Notes: a model not told the origin generated them from the letters alone. DNA of 64,000 nt from Pedobacter ginsengisoli (GCF_002736205.1 NZ_CP024091.1:3097555-3161554); one strand, 5' to 3'. Shown: positions 44,892 through 55,863, counted from the first letter of the stretch. Numbers and translations are program-made.

Positions 44892-45578
44892 ATGAACTTT
44901 TTGTCGCATTTTTATTTTGAAAGAGACAATCATGATCCAAACATGGTTATTGGAGTGGTTTTACCAGATTTCGTAAAGAACGCACAGAAAGACAGCAACT
45001 TATATCCGCTAAAAGAAAAACACCTTTTTGAATCTGTTGCAAATGAAAATTCTATTCTTAAAGGCTGGGGTCGACATATTGCAGTTGACGCAGTTTTCCA
45101 CTCATCAGAGTTTTTCAAATCCAACACCACTTCCTTAAAGCAAATCATTTTACCGGTATTAGAAAATAGTCCTGTTAAGCCCTTCTTTCTTGCCCATATT
45201 GGTCTTGAGCTGGTGCTTGATCATTTACTAACCATTCACGGTACGGTAAATATCAATACTTTTTATGAGCAGCTAAGCGGGGCAGATACAAAAGCATTAG
45301 ATTCCTTTCTGAAAAAAAGTGGCGTAGCTGATACCACTATATTCTTTAAATTTCTGAACAGTTTTATTTCAAGTAGATATCTTTTTAGCTATCAAAAAAT
45401 CGAAAACATATCCTACGCCTTAAACCGGATTTGTATGCGCCTATGGGATAGTCCTTTTACGGAGCCACAACTTGTCTTATTAACAGAGAAACTATCTATT
45501 TTCAAGACAAACCTGGAGGAGAACTATATGTCTATCTTTAACAACATTGAACTCCATCTAAATTCAGGCAATCATTAA
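44892..45578 (+). CDS. AcpH-like (ACP phosphodiesterase/DUF479) protein
   Basis: A 228-residue protein beginning MNFLSHFYFERDNHDPN and then VIGVVLPDFVKN, with HIAVDAVFHSSEFF and HIGLELVLDHLL: the spacing of Asp and His residues fits the AcpH/DUF479 family, whose E. coli member removes 4'-phosphopantetheine from acyl carrier protein. The conserved positions are partly altered, so the reaction is not assured. It is a cytoplasmic helical HD-like fold. It stands between divergent tyrS (104 bp apart) and ligA (62 bp after its stop). Confidence 0.6.
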   Translation: MNFLSHFYFERDNHDPNMVIGVVLPDFVKNAQKDSNLYPLKEKHLFESVANENSILKGWGRHIAVDAVFHSSEFFKSNTTSLKQIILPVLENSPVKPFFLAHIGLELVLDHLLTIHGTVNINTFYEQLSGADTKALDSFLKKSGVADTTIFFKFLNSFISSRYLFSYQKIENISYALNRICMRLWDSPFTEPQLVLLTEKLSIFKTNLEENYMSIFNNIELHLNSGNH

Positions 45579-45610
45579 CATCAAAAATATTTCATCTAAA
45601 TCTCAATTAG

Positions 45611-47653
<2,043 letters not shown>

Positions 47654-47663
47654 TAATTAAACA

Positions 47664-48545
47664 ATGAACAAATTTCATGGAACAGGTGTAGCACTGGTTA
47701 CACCATTTAATGCAGATGGGTCAGTAGATTTTGACGGGTTAAAAAACCTGATCAATTACCTGATCGAAGGAAAGGTAGAATACCTGGTATCATTGGGTAC
47801 CACAGGAGAAGCATCAACACTCAATAAGGACGAAAAAAAGAAGATCTGGGAATTTACAGCAGAAATAAATAATGGACGTTTACCGCTTGTTGCAGGAATT
47901 GGCGGTAACGACACCAGAGCTATTGCACAAAATATAAAAGATTTTGAAGTTAGTGGTTACAGTGCCATTTTATCTGCAAGCCCGTACTACAATAAACCAA
48001 CTCAGGAAGGTATTTACCAACACTACAAAGCACTTAGCGAGTCTAGCTCATTGCCAATTTTGTTATACAATGTACCTGGCCGCACAGGAAGCAATGTTAG
48101 CGCTCACACAACTTGCCGCCTTGCAACTGATTTAAATAACATTATTGGTATCAAAGAGGCATCAGGAAATTTTGATCAGTTTAACCAGATCATGAGAGAT
48201 AAGCCAGCCGACTTTATGTTAATTTCTGGCGATGACCCTGTTGCAATGCCAATGATATCATTAGGTGCCGTTGGAGTGATATCTGTTATTGGAAATGCAT
48301 TACCAAAGCAATTGTCTGACATGATTAGGTTATGTCTGGCCGGCGACTTTGCTAAAGCACTGCCATTGCACCTTAGTTTAATCGAATTTACCAGATTAAT
48401 GTTTGTAGAGGGTAACCCTGCAGGTGCTAAAGCAGCATTAAAACACTTCGGCGTGTGCGATGATAACCTCAGACTTCCTTTGGTTAAGGTTTCTCAGGGT
48501 ATCCGTGAAGCAATTATTGCAGAATCGAAAAAGATTACCGGGTAA
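47664..48545 (+). CDS. dapA: 4-hydroxy-tetrahydrodipicolinate synthase
   Basis: A 293-residue TIM-barrel lyase. The Schiff-base lysine K164 sits in IIGIKEASGNF, with Y135 in LLYNVPGRTG and the TT pair in LGTTGEAS. It condenses pyruvate with aspartate semialdehyde, the first step of the diaminopimelate-lysine pathway, feeding the MurE reaction encoded later in the window. Full family length; the start ATG is 10 bp after ligA. A strong terminator follows. Confidence 0.95.
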   Translation: MNKFHGTGVALVTPFNADGSVDFDGLKNLINYLIEGKVEYLVSLGTTGEASTLNKDEKKKIWEFTAEINNGRLPLVAGIGGNDTRAIAQNIKDFEVSGYSAILSASPYYNKPTQEGIYQHYKALSESSSLPILLYNVPGRTGSNVSAHTTCRLATDLNNIIGIKEASGNFDQFNQIMRDKPADFMLISGDDPVAMPMISLGAVGVISVIGNALPKQLSDMIRLCLAGDFAKALPLHLSLIEFTRLMFVEGNPAGAKAALKHFGVCDDNLRLPLVKVSQGIREAIIAESKKITG

Positions 48546-48563
48546 TTAATATACCCCACTCAA

Positions 48564-48603
48564 TAAAAAAAGCGTCTTGAAATATATCAGGACGCTTTTT
48601 TTA
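48564..48603. terminator. Bidirectional terminator between dapA and the histone H1-like gene
   Basis: AAAAAAAGCGTC (48565-48576) pairs with GACGCTTTTTTT (48591-48602) around a 14-nt loop. A and T tracts on both sides let it end dapA on the plus strand and the small gene (stop at 48631) on the minus strand. Confidence 0.85.
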
Positions 48604-48630
48604 TTCATCAAAACAAAAAGTAAAGTGGTT

Positions 48631-48807
48631 CTAACCTTTATTTTTTGTCTCTTGAATTTCCAAACGAATAGTTTGAGCTAAGTTCTTAAGATCTTGCATA
48701 CCTTTACGTACACGTGTACCTGCAGCACTGTTCGCCTTGTTGTAGAATTTGTCGGCATCAGCTTCTAAAGCTGCTACAAGCTCTTTTACTTCATTAAATT
48801 TTTTCAT
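48631..48807 (-). CDS. Histone H1-like DNA-binding protein (Hc1-type), 58 residues
   Basis: A short gene of 58 codons plus TAG. The product begins MKKFNEVKELVAALEADADK and continues FYNKANSAAGTRVRKGMQDL, ending LEIQETKNKG: a Lys-rich helical protein of the Hc1-like family common in Bacteroidota. The AGTRVRK segment and the coiled first half are characteristic. It probably binds DNA and compacts the nucleoid or modulates transcription. It is preceded by an unusually good Shine-Dalgarno, AAGGAG (48818-48823), 10 nt before the ATG at 48807, where most genes in this window have none. Monocistronic, between terminators. Confidence 0.85.
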   Translation of the reverse strand: MKKFNEVKELVAALEADADKFYNKANSAAGTRVRKGMQDLKNLAQTIRLEIQETKNKG

Positions 48808-48817
48808 CGTTAATTTA

Positions 48818-48823
48818 CTCCTT
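48818..48823 (-). promoter_or_regulatory. Strong Shine-Dalgarno of the histone H1-like gene
   Basis: AAGGAG on the minus strand, 10 nt before the ATG at 48807. Bacteroidota genes usually lack such sites, so this suggests very high expression. Confidence 0.6.
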
Positions 48824-48925
48824 TTAGGTTTTTAAGGTTTTGATTAATACTCTATTACTAAAGTAAGATGTTTATTTTATAAAAAAAACTTTTGGATTAA
48901 TAAAAAAGTGCCTAAAACCTTGTTT

Positions 48926-48953
48926 TTTTCCACATTCCATGGGGTTATGCACA
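48926..48953 (+). promoter_or_regulatory. Two DnaA-box-like sites in one intergenic region
   Basis: TTTTCCACA (48926-48934) and TTATGCACA (48945-48953) both fit TTWTNCACA, in the same direction, 19 bp apart (start to start), in AT-rich DNA 120-145 bp upstream of the histone H1-like gene. This may be a DnaA-binding regulatory site; chance is possible because single matches occur elsewhere in the window. Confidence 0.35.
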
Positions 48954-49018
48954 ATTAAATCTACTTTAAATTAAACCATAAGACTGAAAATCAAGCGATT
49001 ACAAAATAACTTAACACA

Positions 49019-49055
49019 AAAAAGTCCCTCTAATATGCTTAGAGGGGCTTTTTAC
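49019..49055 (-). terminator. Rho-independent terminator after the α-oxoamine synthase
   Basis: On the minus strand the stem AAAGCCCCTCTA pairs with TAGAGGGACTTT (49021-49032 with 49040-49051, one G-T pair), 7-nt loop, and T-rich flanks. It is 16 bp after the stop at 49067. Confidence 0.8.
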
Positions 49056-49066
49056 TAAAATGACTG

Positions 49067-50308
49067 TTATGCTATAGAGAATTGATTCTCTTTATAGTAT
49101 CCGCTTTTCAATTTATCCGAAACTTCACTAAAGGCATCTAAGGTGCGCTGTACATCTTCCATTGTATGAACAGCAGTTGGTATCAACCTTAACTCAATTA
49201 GTCCCTTAGGAATAACAGGATACACTACAATTGAACAGAATATTCCGTAGTTCTCACGGAGGTCCATTGTAAGTGCCGTAGCTTCCAGCAGCTCACCTTT
49301 TAAGAACACAGGGGTAACCATTGTGTTTGTTACGCCTAAATCAAATCCACGGTCTCTAAGGCCTTTCTGTAATGTAGTAGCTACATTCCATAATTTCTCT
49401 CTAAGCTCAGGATTGTTCTTTAACAGCTCTAATCTTTTTAACAAACCAATAACCATAGGCATTGGTAATGCTTTGGCAAAAGTTTGAGAACGCATATTGT
49501 AACGGAAAAAATTAGTCATTTCTTCGGTAGAGGCTACAAATGCACCAATACCAGCCATAGATTTGGCAAAAGTACCGAAGTAAACATCTACCCCGTCAAT
49601 ACAGTTTTGCTCTTCGTGGGTACCTGCACCGGTAGGCCCCATAGTACCAAAACCATGAGCATCATCAATCAATAAGCGGAAGTTAAACTCCTTTTTAAGG
49701 TCAACAAGTTCTTTTAATTTCCCTTGTGCACCCGACATACCAAAAACACCTTCGGTAATTACCAATATACCACCACCACTTTGCTCAACAAGTTTAGTTG
49801 CTCTTTCAAGTTGCTTGCGTGCGCTCTCAATATCGTTATGCTTATACACAAAACGTTTACCCATATGCAAACGCAATCCGTCTATAATACATGCATGAGA
49901 TTCAGCATCATAAACAATAACATCATTTCTATCCACAAGACTATCAATGATAGAAACCATTCCCTGATAACCATAGTTCAATAGAAAAGCGTCTGGTTTA
50001 CCTACAAATGCCGCAAGTTGCTGCTCCAGTTGTTCGTGGTATTTTGAGTTACCCGACATCATACGGGCACCCATTGGATAAGCCATTCCAAAATCCGAAG
50101 CCCCTTTTAAATCAGCTTCTCTTACTTCAGGATGATTAGCTAAACCTAAGTAGTTATTTAAGCTCCATACCAGATGCTCTTTACCGCGAAAATTCATGTG
50201 AGGAGCGATATCCCCCTCTAATTTAGGAAATGAGAAATATCCATGTGACCATTTGTGATGTTGCCCGATAGGGCCCATATGCTTTGCTATCTTTTCAAAA
50301 ATATCCAA
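49067..50308 (-). CDS. α-Oxoamine synthase family PLP enzyme (serine palmitoyltransferase/KBL-like)
   Basis: A 413-residue PLP enzyme of the α-oxoamine synthase family, which joins an acyl-CoA or acyl-ACP to an amino acid with loss of CO2. Visible residues: H138 in DAESHACIIDG, D215 and D216 in LLIDDAHGFG, and the PLP lysine K249 in FGTFAKSMAGIG. In Bacteroidota such genes serve sphingolipid (serine palmitoyltransferase), sulfonolipid (cysteate acyltransferase), glycine-C-acetyltransferase or biotin pathways. No bio genes or threonine dehydrogenase are near; a lipid role seems likeliest but is inferred. It has its own promoter and terminator and lies just after ftsZ. Confidence 0.8.
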   Translation of the reverse strand: MDIFEKIAKHMGPIGQHHKWSHGYFSFPKLEGDIAPHMNFRGKEHLVWSLNNYLGLANHPEVREADLKGASDFGMAYPMGARMMSGNSKYHEQLEQQLAAFVGKPDAFLLNYGYQGMVSIIDSLVDRNDVIVYDAESHACIIDGLRLHMGKRFVYKHNDIESARKQLERATKLVEQSGGGILVITEGVFGMSGAQGKLKELVDLKKEFNFRLLIDDAHGFGTMGPTGAGTHEEQNCIDGVDVYFGTFAKSMAGIGAFVASTEEMTNFFRYNMRSQTFAKALPMPMVIGLLKRLELLKNNPELREKLWNVATTLQKGLRDRGFDLGVTNTMVTPVFLKGELLEATALTMDLRENYGIFCSIVVYPVIPKGLIELRLIPTAVHTMEDVQRTLDAFSEVSDKLKSGYYKENQFSIA

Positions 50309-50341
50309 TGTTATATGTATTAAGTTTTTTTATATTTTTTG

Positions 50342-50373
50342 CAAATTTAAGGTTAATATGACTGATACGCAAC
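50342..50373 (-). promoter_or_regulatory. Promoter of the α-oxoamine synthase gene
   Basis: On the minus strand GTTG (50373-50370), a 20-bp spacer and TAAATTTG (50349-50342), which fits TAnnTTTG exactly. Transcription would start near 50336, giving a leader of about 28 nt before the ATG at 50308. Confidence 0.6.
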
Positions 50374-50411
50374 ATCAGCCTGTACCAAGGCTAATACACT
50401 ATTATTATGCC

Positions 50412-50450
50412 AAAAAAGCCTTAACATATTTATTGCTAAGGCTTTCTATT
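50412..50450 (-). terminator. Rho-independent terminator after ftsZ
   Basis: AAAGCCTTA (minus strand 50445-50437) pairs with TAAGGCTTT (50423-50415) and a T-run follows (rc of the A-run at 50412-50417). It lies about 20 bp after the ftsZ stop at 50467 and ends the dcw transcript. Confidence 0.75.
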
Positions 50451-50466
50451 TTTTTTATGTTAATCA

Positions 50467-52101
50467 TTAATCAACATTATCATGAAGAAACGAGTTGTTA
50501 GGTCTGATTTCAGTTGATCCATCTTCATCATTACTTAACGTAAATCTGGAAACCTGAGATTCAGATGAATGCTGAACCTGCTGCAATTGCATTTGCTTAC
50601 GTTTATAAGCCGGCTCATTCTCTAACTCCTGCAAACCATTGCTGGTTCTTAATTTCATGCTAAGATCTTTTAATCTTAAAATTCTTTCTTTCGATTTTTT
50701 AAGCTGATCTTCTATTGATTCATCGTTTTTATCGTCATCAGCTCCCACTTCAAGAATCTCTTCCTTATGAGCTTCAACATCATTATTGAATACTGATGCA
50801 GGAGTTTCAAATACGAAATCCGTTTCAGCGAGTTTAATTTCAAACTCAAAACCTGCAGACTCCTGTTGAGTTTCCTGAACCGGTTCTTCTTCAATTAAAG
50901 TATGTCTTACAACTGTATTTTCAGGTTCATCAACTTTTCTGGTTTTATTGATATTAAATAAATCACCGAAAAGATCAGATTGCTTTATCTCTTCTTTAGC
51001 TTTCATTACCGGTTCCTGGGCAGGAACATCAGCTTTAGGCTGTATAAAAGAGTTAACAGGCTCTACCGGACGCACCATAGGTGCCTCTTCAGGAGTTAAC
51101 AAAGAGATTTTTTTAACGTTCTTTTTGTCTTCTTCGCGCTGTTCTTTAGTTTGGAAACCGGTAGCAATAATGGTTACAGACAATCTTTCACCAAGATTCT
51201 CATCAATACAGTTACCCCAGATCAAATCTGCAGAAAGACCAGCCTTCTCCTGAATATAATCAGTTATAATGGTAACCTCATCCATTGTTACTTCCTGTGT
51301 ACCAGAACTAATGTTCAATAAAATATATCTGGCACCTTCAATCTCATTATCTTTCAATAATGGGGAAGCTAAAGCACCTTCAACAGCATTTAAAGCTCTG
51401 TTTTCACCTTCGCAGGCAAAACTACCCATTATAGATACGCCGCTATCTTTCATAACGGTACGCACATCTTTAAAATCCACGTTGATATATCCTGGCACCG
51501 TTATAATCTCGGCAATTCCTTTAGCTGCAGTTGTTAAAATATCATCTGCCTGAGCAAATGCTGAACCTAAAGTAAGGTTACCGAATATTTCACGTAATCT
51601 ATCGTTAGAAATAACCAGGTAAGAATCTACATATTTTTTCAGTTCATCCAATCCATCGTTAGCCTGCATTTTACGTCTTTTACCTTCAAAGGCAAAAGGT
51701 GTAGTAATAATGGCTACCGTTAAAATATCTAATTCTTTTGCAGCTTTAGCGATAATAGGACTGGCACCCGTTCCGGTACCACCACCCATTCCTGCCGTGA
51801 TGAACAACATTTTTGTAGTGCTGCCCAACATCTGCTTAATATCGTCAATATTCTCTATCGCCGAATTTTTCCCAACTTCCGGAATAGAACCCGCACCCAT
51901 ACCTTCAGTTAAACTTGCACCAAGCTGAACTTTGTTAGGGATCGGACTAAACTCCAGTGCCTGAGCATCAGTATTACAAATGATAAAGTCAACACCTGTA
52001 ATTCCAGAACGGTACATATGGTTTACCGCATTACCTCCACCGCCACCAACACCAATTACTTTGATGATTGACGACTTATCTTTTAACATTTCAAACTGCA
52101 T
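50467..52101 (-). CDS. ftsZ: Cell division protein FtsZ
   Basis: A 544-residue tubulin homologue that forms the Z ring at midcell. The GTPase part (about 10-320) shows VIGVGGGGGNAVNHM, the tubulin signature GMGGGTGTGASP, and the T7-loop-like NVDFKDVRTVM. It is followed by a long acidic linker of about 200 residues (EEAPMVRPVEPVNSFIQPKA, EEPVQETQQESAG) and a short C-terminal tail RPNNSFLHDNVD, probably the FtsA-binding end. The protein is about 160 residues longer than E. coli FtsZ, all of it linker. It is the last dcw gene, 129 bp after ftsA, with a terminator behind it. Confidence 0.97.
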   Translation of the reverse strand: MQFEMLKDKSSIIKVIGVGGGGGNAVNHMYRSGITGVDFIICNTDAQALEFSPIPNKVQLGASLTEGMGAGSIPEVGKNSAIENIDDIKQMLGSTTKMLFITAGMGGGTGTGASPIIAKAAKELDILTVAIITTPFAFEGKRRKMQANDGLDELKKYVDSYLVISNDRLREIFGNLTLGSAFAQADDILTTAAKGIAEIITVPGYINVDFKDVRTVMKDSGVSIMGSFACEGENRALNAVEGALASPLLKDNEIEGARYILLNISSGTQEVTMDEVTIITDYIQEKAGLSADLIWGNCIDENLGERLSVTIIATGFQTKEQREEDKKNVKKISLLTPEEAPMVRPVEPVNSFIQPKADVPAQEPVMKAKEEIKQSDLFGDLFNINKTRKVDEPENTVVRHTLIEEEPVQETQQESAGFEFEIKLAETDFVFETPASVFNNDVEAHKEEILEVGADDDKNDESIEDQLKKSKERILRLKDLSMKLRTSNGLQELENEPAYKRKQMQLQQVQHSSESQVSRFTLSNDEDGSTEIRPNNSFLHDNVD

Positions 52102-52180
52102 ATCTTTATGAATCAGTTATTTAAAAATTCGTTTTTCCTGTTCATCTCTCTATGTAATATTAACACTTTTTTAACAGGCG

Positions 52181-52209
52181 TTTTCCACAACTGTTAAGAA
52201 TGTGGAAAA
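52181..52209. promoter_or_regulatory. Inverted pair of DnaA-box-like sites between ftsA and ftsZ
   Basis: TTTTCCACA (52181-52189) and TGTGGAAAA (52201-52209) form a perfect 9-bp inverted repeat with an 11-bp centre; each fits TTWTNCACA. It lies 80-110 bp before the ftsZ start and could link DnaA or another protein to ftsZ expression. Confidence 0.4.
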
Positions 52210-52230
52210 ATCGCGTTTTGTTGAAAAATA

Positions 52231-53589
52231 TTACGGTTTTATATAATCTTCGTCACTTACATTCATGTCGTCTTTGATAAAATCCTTTGTTTTTGCAAGG
52301 AGTTTATCAAACAATCCACCACCAGAACGCTTCACTTTCTCTTTATCTTTTGGTCGTTCTACAAATACTCCCGGCTGCTTCATTTCTTCAAGTAACTCCT
52401 CAGCTTTTTGTATCCCTTTAATTAATAAACCAACACTGGTTGCATACATTGGGCTTTTCAAATCATCATAGATGGTTTTAGGCATGTCTTCATATTTTGA
52501 CAAATGCTCATTCGGATATCCAACACGGCAATCTAATCCGGTTACATATTCTACCAACTGCGACAAGTGTTTCAATAAAGCACCACCACCGGTAATTACA
52601 ACTCCACCGATTAGTTTTTTCTCATAACCTGAAGATTTAATTTCATAGTAAACATGCTCAATAATTTCCTCCATACGGGCCTGGATTACATAAGCAAGAT
52701 TTTTCACTGAAATCTCTTTAGGTTCTCTTCCTCTCAATCCCGGAACACAAATAATCTCATTCTCTTTATTTTCTTCTGCCAATGCCGAACCAAAACGGGT
52801 TTTCAGCAACTCAGCCTGATTTCTCATCACAGAACATCCTTCTCTGATATCTTCAGTTACACTGTTGCCACCAAAAGGAATAACTGCTGTATGGCGGATA
52901 ATTCCCTCATGGAAAATAGCGATATCGGTAGTACCACCACCTATATCAACCAAAGCCACACCTGCCTCTTTCTCTTCATCGCTCAACACCGATTCCGAAG
53001 AAGCTAATGGCTCCAGTATTAATTCCTGAGTTTGCAACCCTGCATTGGTTACGCATCTCATTATATTTTTTACCGCAGTTACCTGACCAGAAATGATGTG
53101 GAAGTTTGCTTCCAAACGCACTCCTGCCATTCCAATAGGATCTTTAATACCTGGCTCATTGTCGATAGTAAACTCTTGAGGCAATACATGAATGATTTCT
53201 TCTCCTGGGGGCATAACCAGTTTGAACATATCATCAATTAATTTGTCAATGTCTTTCTTTCCTATCTCATTATTCAGCTCTCTTCTGGTCAAAATACCTC
53301 GGTGTTGTAAACTTTTGATATGCTGGCCAGCAATACCTACATTAACAACGCGGATTTCGACGTTCGATTGTCCACTTGCAAGTTCTACCGCCTGAGCTAT
53401 CCCCTGAACTGTTTTCTGGATATTGGATACCACACCACGTGTTACCCCTGCGGATTCTGCTTTTCCTATACCTAATACTTCTATTTTTCCGTGTTGTGTT
53501 CTGCGACCAACGATCACACAGATCTTAGTAGTACCAATATCCAATCCTACTACAATTGGAGACTGAGTGGTTAATTTTTCTTTGCCCAT
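52231..53589 (-). CDS. ftsA: Cell division protein FtsA
   Basis: A 452-residue actin-like ATPase that ties FtsZ to the membrane. IVVGLDIGTTKICVIVGRR is the phosphate-1 motif, VALVDIGGGTTDIAIFHEG phosphate-2, and GGVVITGGGALLKHLSQLVE the adenosine motif; the SHS2-type 1C insertion is present (about 85-165). The C-terminal end (KLLAKTKDFIKDDM...) includes an amphipathic segment that may serve as the membrane-targeting helix. It starts at ATG 53589, 50 bp after ftsQ. Confidence 0.95.
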   Translation of the reverse strand: MGKEKLTTQSPIVVGLDIGTTKICVIVGRRTQHGKIEVLGIGKAESAGVTRGVVSNIQKTVQGIAQAVELASGQSNVEIRVVNVGIAGQHIKSLQHRGILTRRELNNEIGKKDIDKLIDDMFKLVMPPGEEIIHVLPQEFTIDNEPGIKDPIGMAGVRLEANFHIISGQVTAVKNIMRCVTNAGLQTQELILEPLASSESVLSDEEKEAGVALVDIGGGTTDIAIFHEGIIRHTAVIPFGGNSVTEDIREGCSVMRNQAELLKTRFGSALAEENKENEIICVPGLRGREPKEISVKNLAYVIQARMEEIIEHVYYEIKSSGYEKKLIGGVVITGGGALLKHLSQLVEYVTGLDCRVGYPNEHLSKYEDMPKTIYDDLKSPMYATSVGLLIKGIQKAEELLEEMKQPGVFVERPKDKEKVKRSGGGLFDKLLAKTKDFIKDDMNVSDEDYIKP

Positions 53590-53639
53590 AACTATATTGA
53601 TTTGTTGAGTTTTTTATTCTTGTTTTTCCTGGTAACTGT

Positions 53640-54515
53640 TTAATTATCTTCCTTTAGTTCATCCGGCATCTCTTCCCGGGGTACCGTATCTATCGGCTTC
53701 TTCTCCAGAGTATCTAACCTCTTCCCTGTTAAAGAATCAACCATGTTCTTTTCACAAACAACCTGGTTAGTATATTTAATATTGATGGTTTTATAGGTAT
53801 CCCATCCCACCTTTGGCATTGCTTTATTGTAAAAGGCGCGCAGATTTCTCATTTTAACCTCTAAAGAATCTGCAGTTCCCAAAATGATCCGCTGGTTACC
53901 CACCCTTGGTACCAACTGAATGTCATTTTTACTATCCACAACCAATTGCTCAATCTGCGCATCCCAAAGCGTGTCCTGCTTTATATAAGATGCAGTTTTA
54001 TATAAGTCTTTTGCCAGTTTGGTAATTAAAGTATCTACCTTACCGCTAAAATGTTCCAGTATTTTTCCATTCGCAACCAATACGCTGGCCGTAAAATTTG
54101 GAGAAATTGGCATTTTCAATCCATTTCTGTCGATATAGAAATCCTGATCACTGGCATTTATAATCCTTAATATAGGCTGGCGCTGTTTAACATTAATATG
54201 AATAACCCCATTCATATCAGCATAAACAGTTGCAAAAGCGATGTAAGGATTAGCTTTTAATTTCTTTTCAATATCTTCCAGGTTAATCTGTTCCAGATTT
54301 TTCCCTATCAAAACCCCCTGGCTCTGTTTTAAAATCGCGTCTACTTCTTCCCTTTCAATAAAATTATCAGCCCCCGGAATTAAGATTTTAACATTGGTAC
54401 AGGTCACAGTATTCTTCTTAATGCTCACAAAACTCATAAGCACTATAATTCCTGCCAGACTAACAATCCAGGCAAAACCTTTAAATACCGATCTCCAATT
54501 TATCCTCTTAAACAT
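53640..54515 (-). CDS. ftsQ: Cell division protein FtsQ/DivIB
   Basis: A 291-residue bitopic protein: a short cytoplasmic N-terminus, one span (GFAWIVSLAGIIVLMSFVSI, about 12-31), a POTRA-like domain (CTNVKILIPGADNFIEREEV, about 40-110) and a β-domain. It recruits late divisome proteins. The gene overlaps the end of murC by 8 bp (ATGTTTAA). Sequence similarity is low, as is normal for FtsQ, but position and topology agree. Confidence 0.88.
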   Translation of the reverse strand: MFKRINWRSVFKGFAWIVSLAGIIVLMSFVSIKKNTVTCTNVKILIPGADNFIEREEVDAILKQSQGVLIGKNLEQINLEDIEKKLKANPYIAFATVYADMNGVIHINVKQRQPILRIINASDQDFYIDRNGLKMPISPNFTASVLVANGKILEHFSGKVDTLITKLAKDLYKTASYIKQDTLWDAQIEQLVVDSKNDIQLVPRVGNQRIILGTADSLEVKMRNLRAFYNKAMPKVGWDTYKTINIKYTNQVVCEKNMVDSLTGKRLDTLEKKPIDTVPREEMPDELKEDN

Positions 54516-55863
54516 TTGTCAACAAGGTTTTTAGGGGTTGTATCAATGTATCTATATCACCGGCACCTACAGTTAAAAGTAACTCAGGCTGCTTGTTCTT
54601 TATGCGCGCCACAACTAAATCTTTTCCACATATCTCTTTGTCTTCCAAAGAGATCTTATCCAGCAAATACTGCGAATTTATACCCTCCAGAGGCAATTCC
54701 CTGGCCGGATAAATTTCCAGCAGTACCAAATCATCAGCAGTGCTTAAAACTTTTGCAAAATCATCTGCAAAATCACGGGTACGGGTAAACAAATGCGGCT
54801 GAAAGATTACTGTCAATTTCTTATCAGGATACAATTGTCTTACCGCATTAAAGCAAGCTCTCAATTCTTCAGGGTGGTGGGCATAATCATCTATATAAAT
54901 GTGCTCCGGAGAATTTACAATGTATTCAAATCTCCTTTTAACACCCTTAAAGTTTGCTACAGCAGCTTTTATTTTATCCGGGTCAATCCCCAGCTTTAAA
55001 GCAACAGCAATTGCTGCCACAGTGTTTTCTACATTATGCTTTCCGGGCAGCATCAGGCTTATCCCTTCAATCAAATGATCCGCATCCTGATAATCAAACA
55101 CGAAGCTTGCATGCTCTACTCTGATGTTTTTAGCCCTAACCTCCGAGTCCATATCCGCACTATAGCTTATTGAACCGGCAATAGGCAAGCCTTTTTTAGC
55201 AAACAGCGTTCCCTCAGGCTTTAGCTGAGCAGCAAACAATTTAAATGATTCCTGCAAATGCGATGCATCACCATAAATATCCAGATGATCCGCATCCATA
55301 GAAGTAATCACTGAAATATCCGGGTGCAAGGTCAAAAATGAACGATCATATTCATCAGCCTCTACCACCACAACATTGTTATTACCAATTAAAAAATTAC
55401 TGTTATAATTGGTGGCTATTCCTCCTAAAAATGCAGTACAGCCATAACCGGTGTCAGTTAAAATATGTGCAACTACTGATGAGGTAGTGGTTTTACCATG
55501 TGTACCGGCAACAGCAATACAAAACTGCCCTTTGCTAATGATACCCAAAACCTCTGAACGTTTTTTAAGTTTAAAACCATGACCTTTAAAGTAATTCAGT
55601 ATCTGCGAATTCTTAGGTATGGCAGGTGTATAAACCACCAATGTTTCTGTATCGTCCTCAGTAAAGCAATTCGGCAAAGTATCCTCATTATCCACATACG
55701 ATATCAGGATGCCTTCCTGCTCAAGAGCAGTTGTAAGGTTTGTTTTCGTTTTATCATAACCGCAAACAATACACTTTCTTTTTATAAAATAACGGGCAAG
55801 GGCACTCATCCCAATTCCACCAATACCTACAAAATAAACTCTTTTTATATTGTCCAGTTCCAT
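54508..55863 (-). CDS. murC: UDP-N-acetylmuramate-L-alanine ligase
   Basis: A 451-residue Mur ligase, adding L-Ala to UDP-MurNAc with ATP. The N-terminal part has VYFVGIGGIGMSALARY; the ATP motif is VAGTHGKTTTSSVVAHI; the middle-domain EADEYDRSFL and SMDADHLDIYG, and the C-terminal YIDDYAHHPEELRA are MurC-specific. Its ATG overlaps the murG stop by one base, and its end overlaps ftsQ by 8 bp. Confidence 0.96.
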   Translation of the reverse strand: MELDNIKRVYFVGIGGIGMSALARYFIKRKCIVCGYDKTKTNLTTALEQEGILISYVDNEDTLPNCFTEDDTETLVVYTPAIPKNSQILNYFKGHGFKLKKRSEVLGIISKGQFCIAVAGTHGKTTTSSVVAHILTDTGYGCTAFLGGIATNYNSNFLIGNNNVVVVEADEYDRSFLTLHPDISVITSMDADHLDIYGDASHLQESFKLFAAQLKPEGTLFAKKGLPIAGSISYSADMDSEVRAKNIRVEHASFVFDYQDADHLIEGISLMLPGKHNVENTVAAIAVALKLGIDPDKIKAAVANFKGVKRRFEYIVNSPEHIYIDDYAHHPEELRACFNAVRQLYPDKKLTVIFQPHLFTRTRDFADDFAKVLSTADDLVLLEIYPARELPLEGINSQYLLDKISLEDKEICGKDLVVARIKNKQPELLLTVGAGDIDTLIQPLKTLLTNV

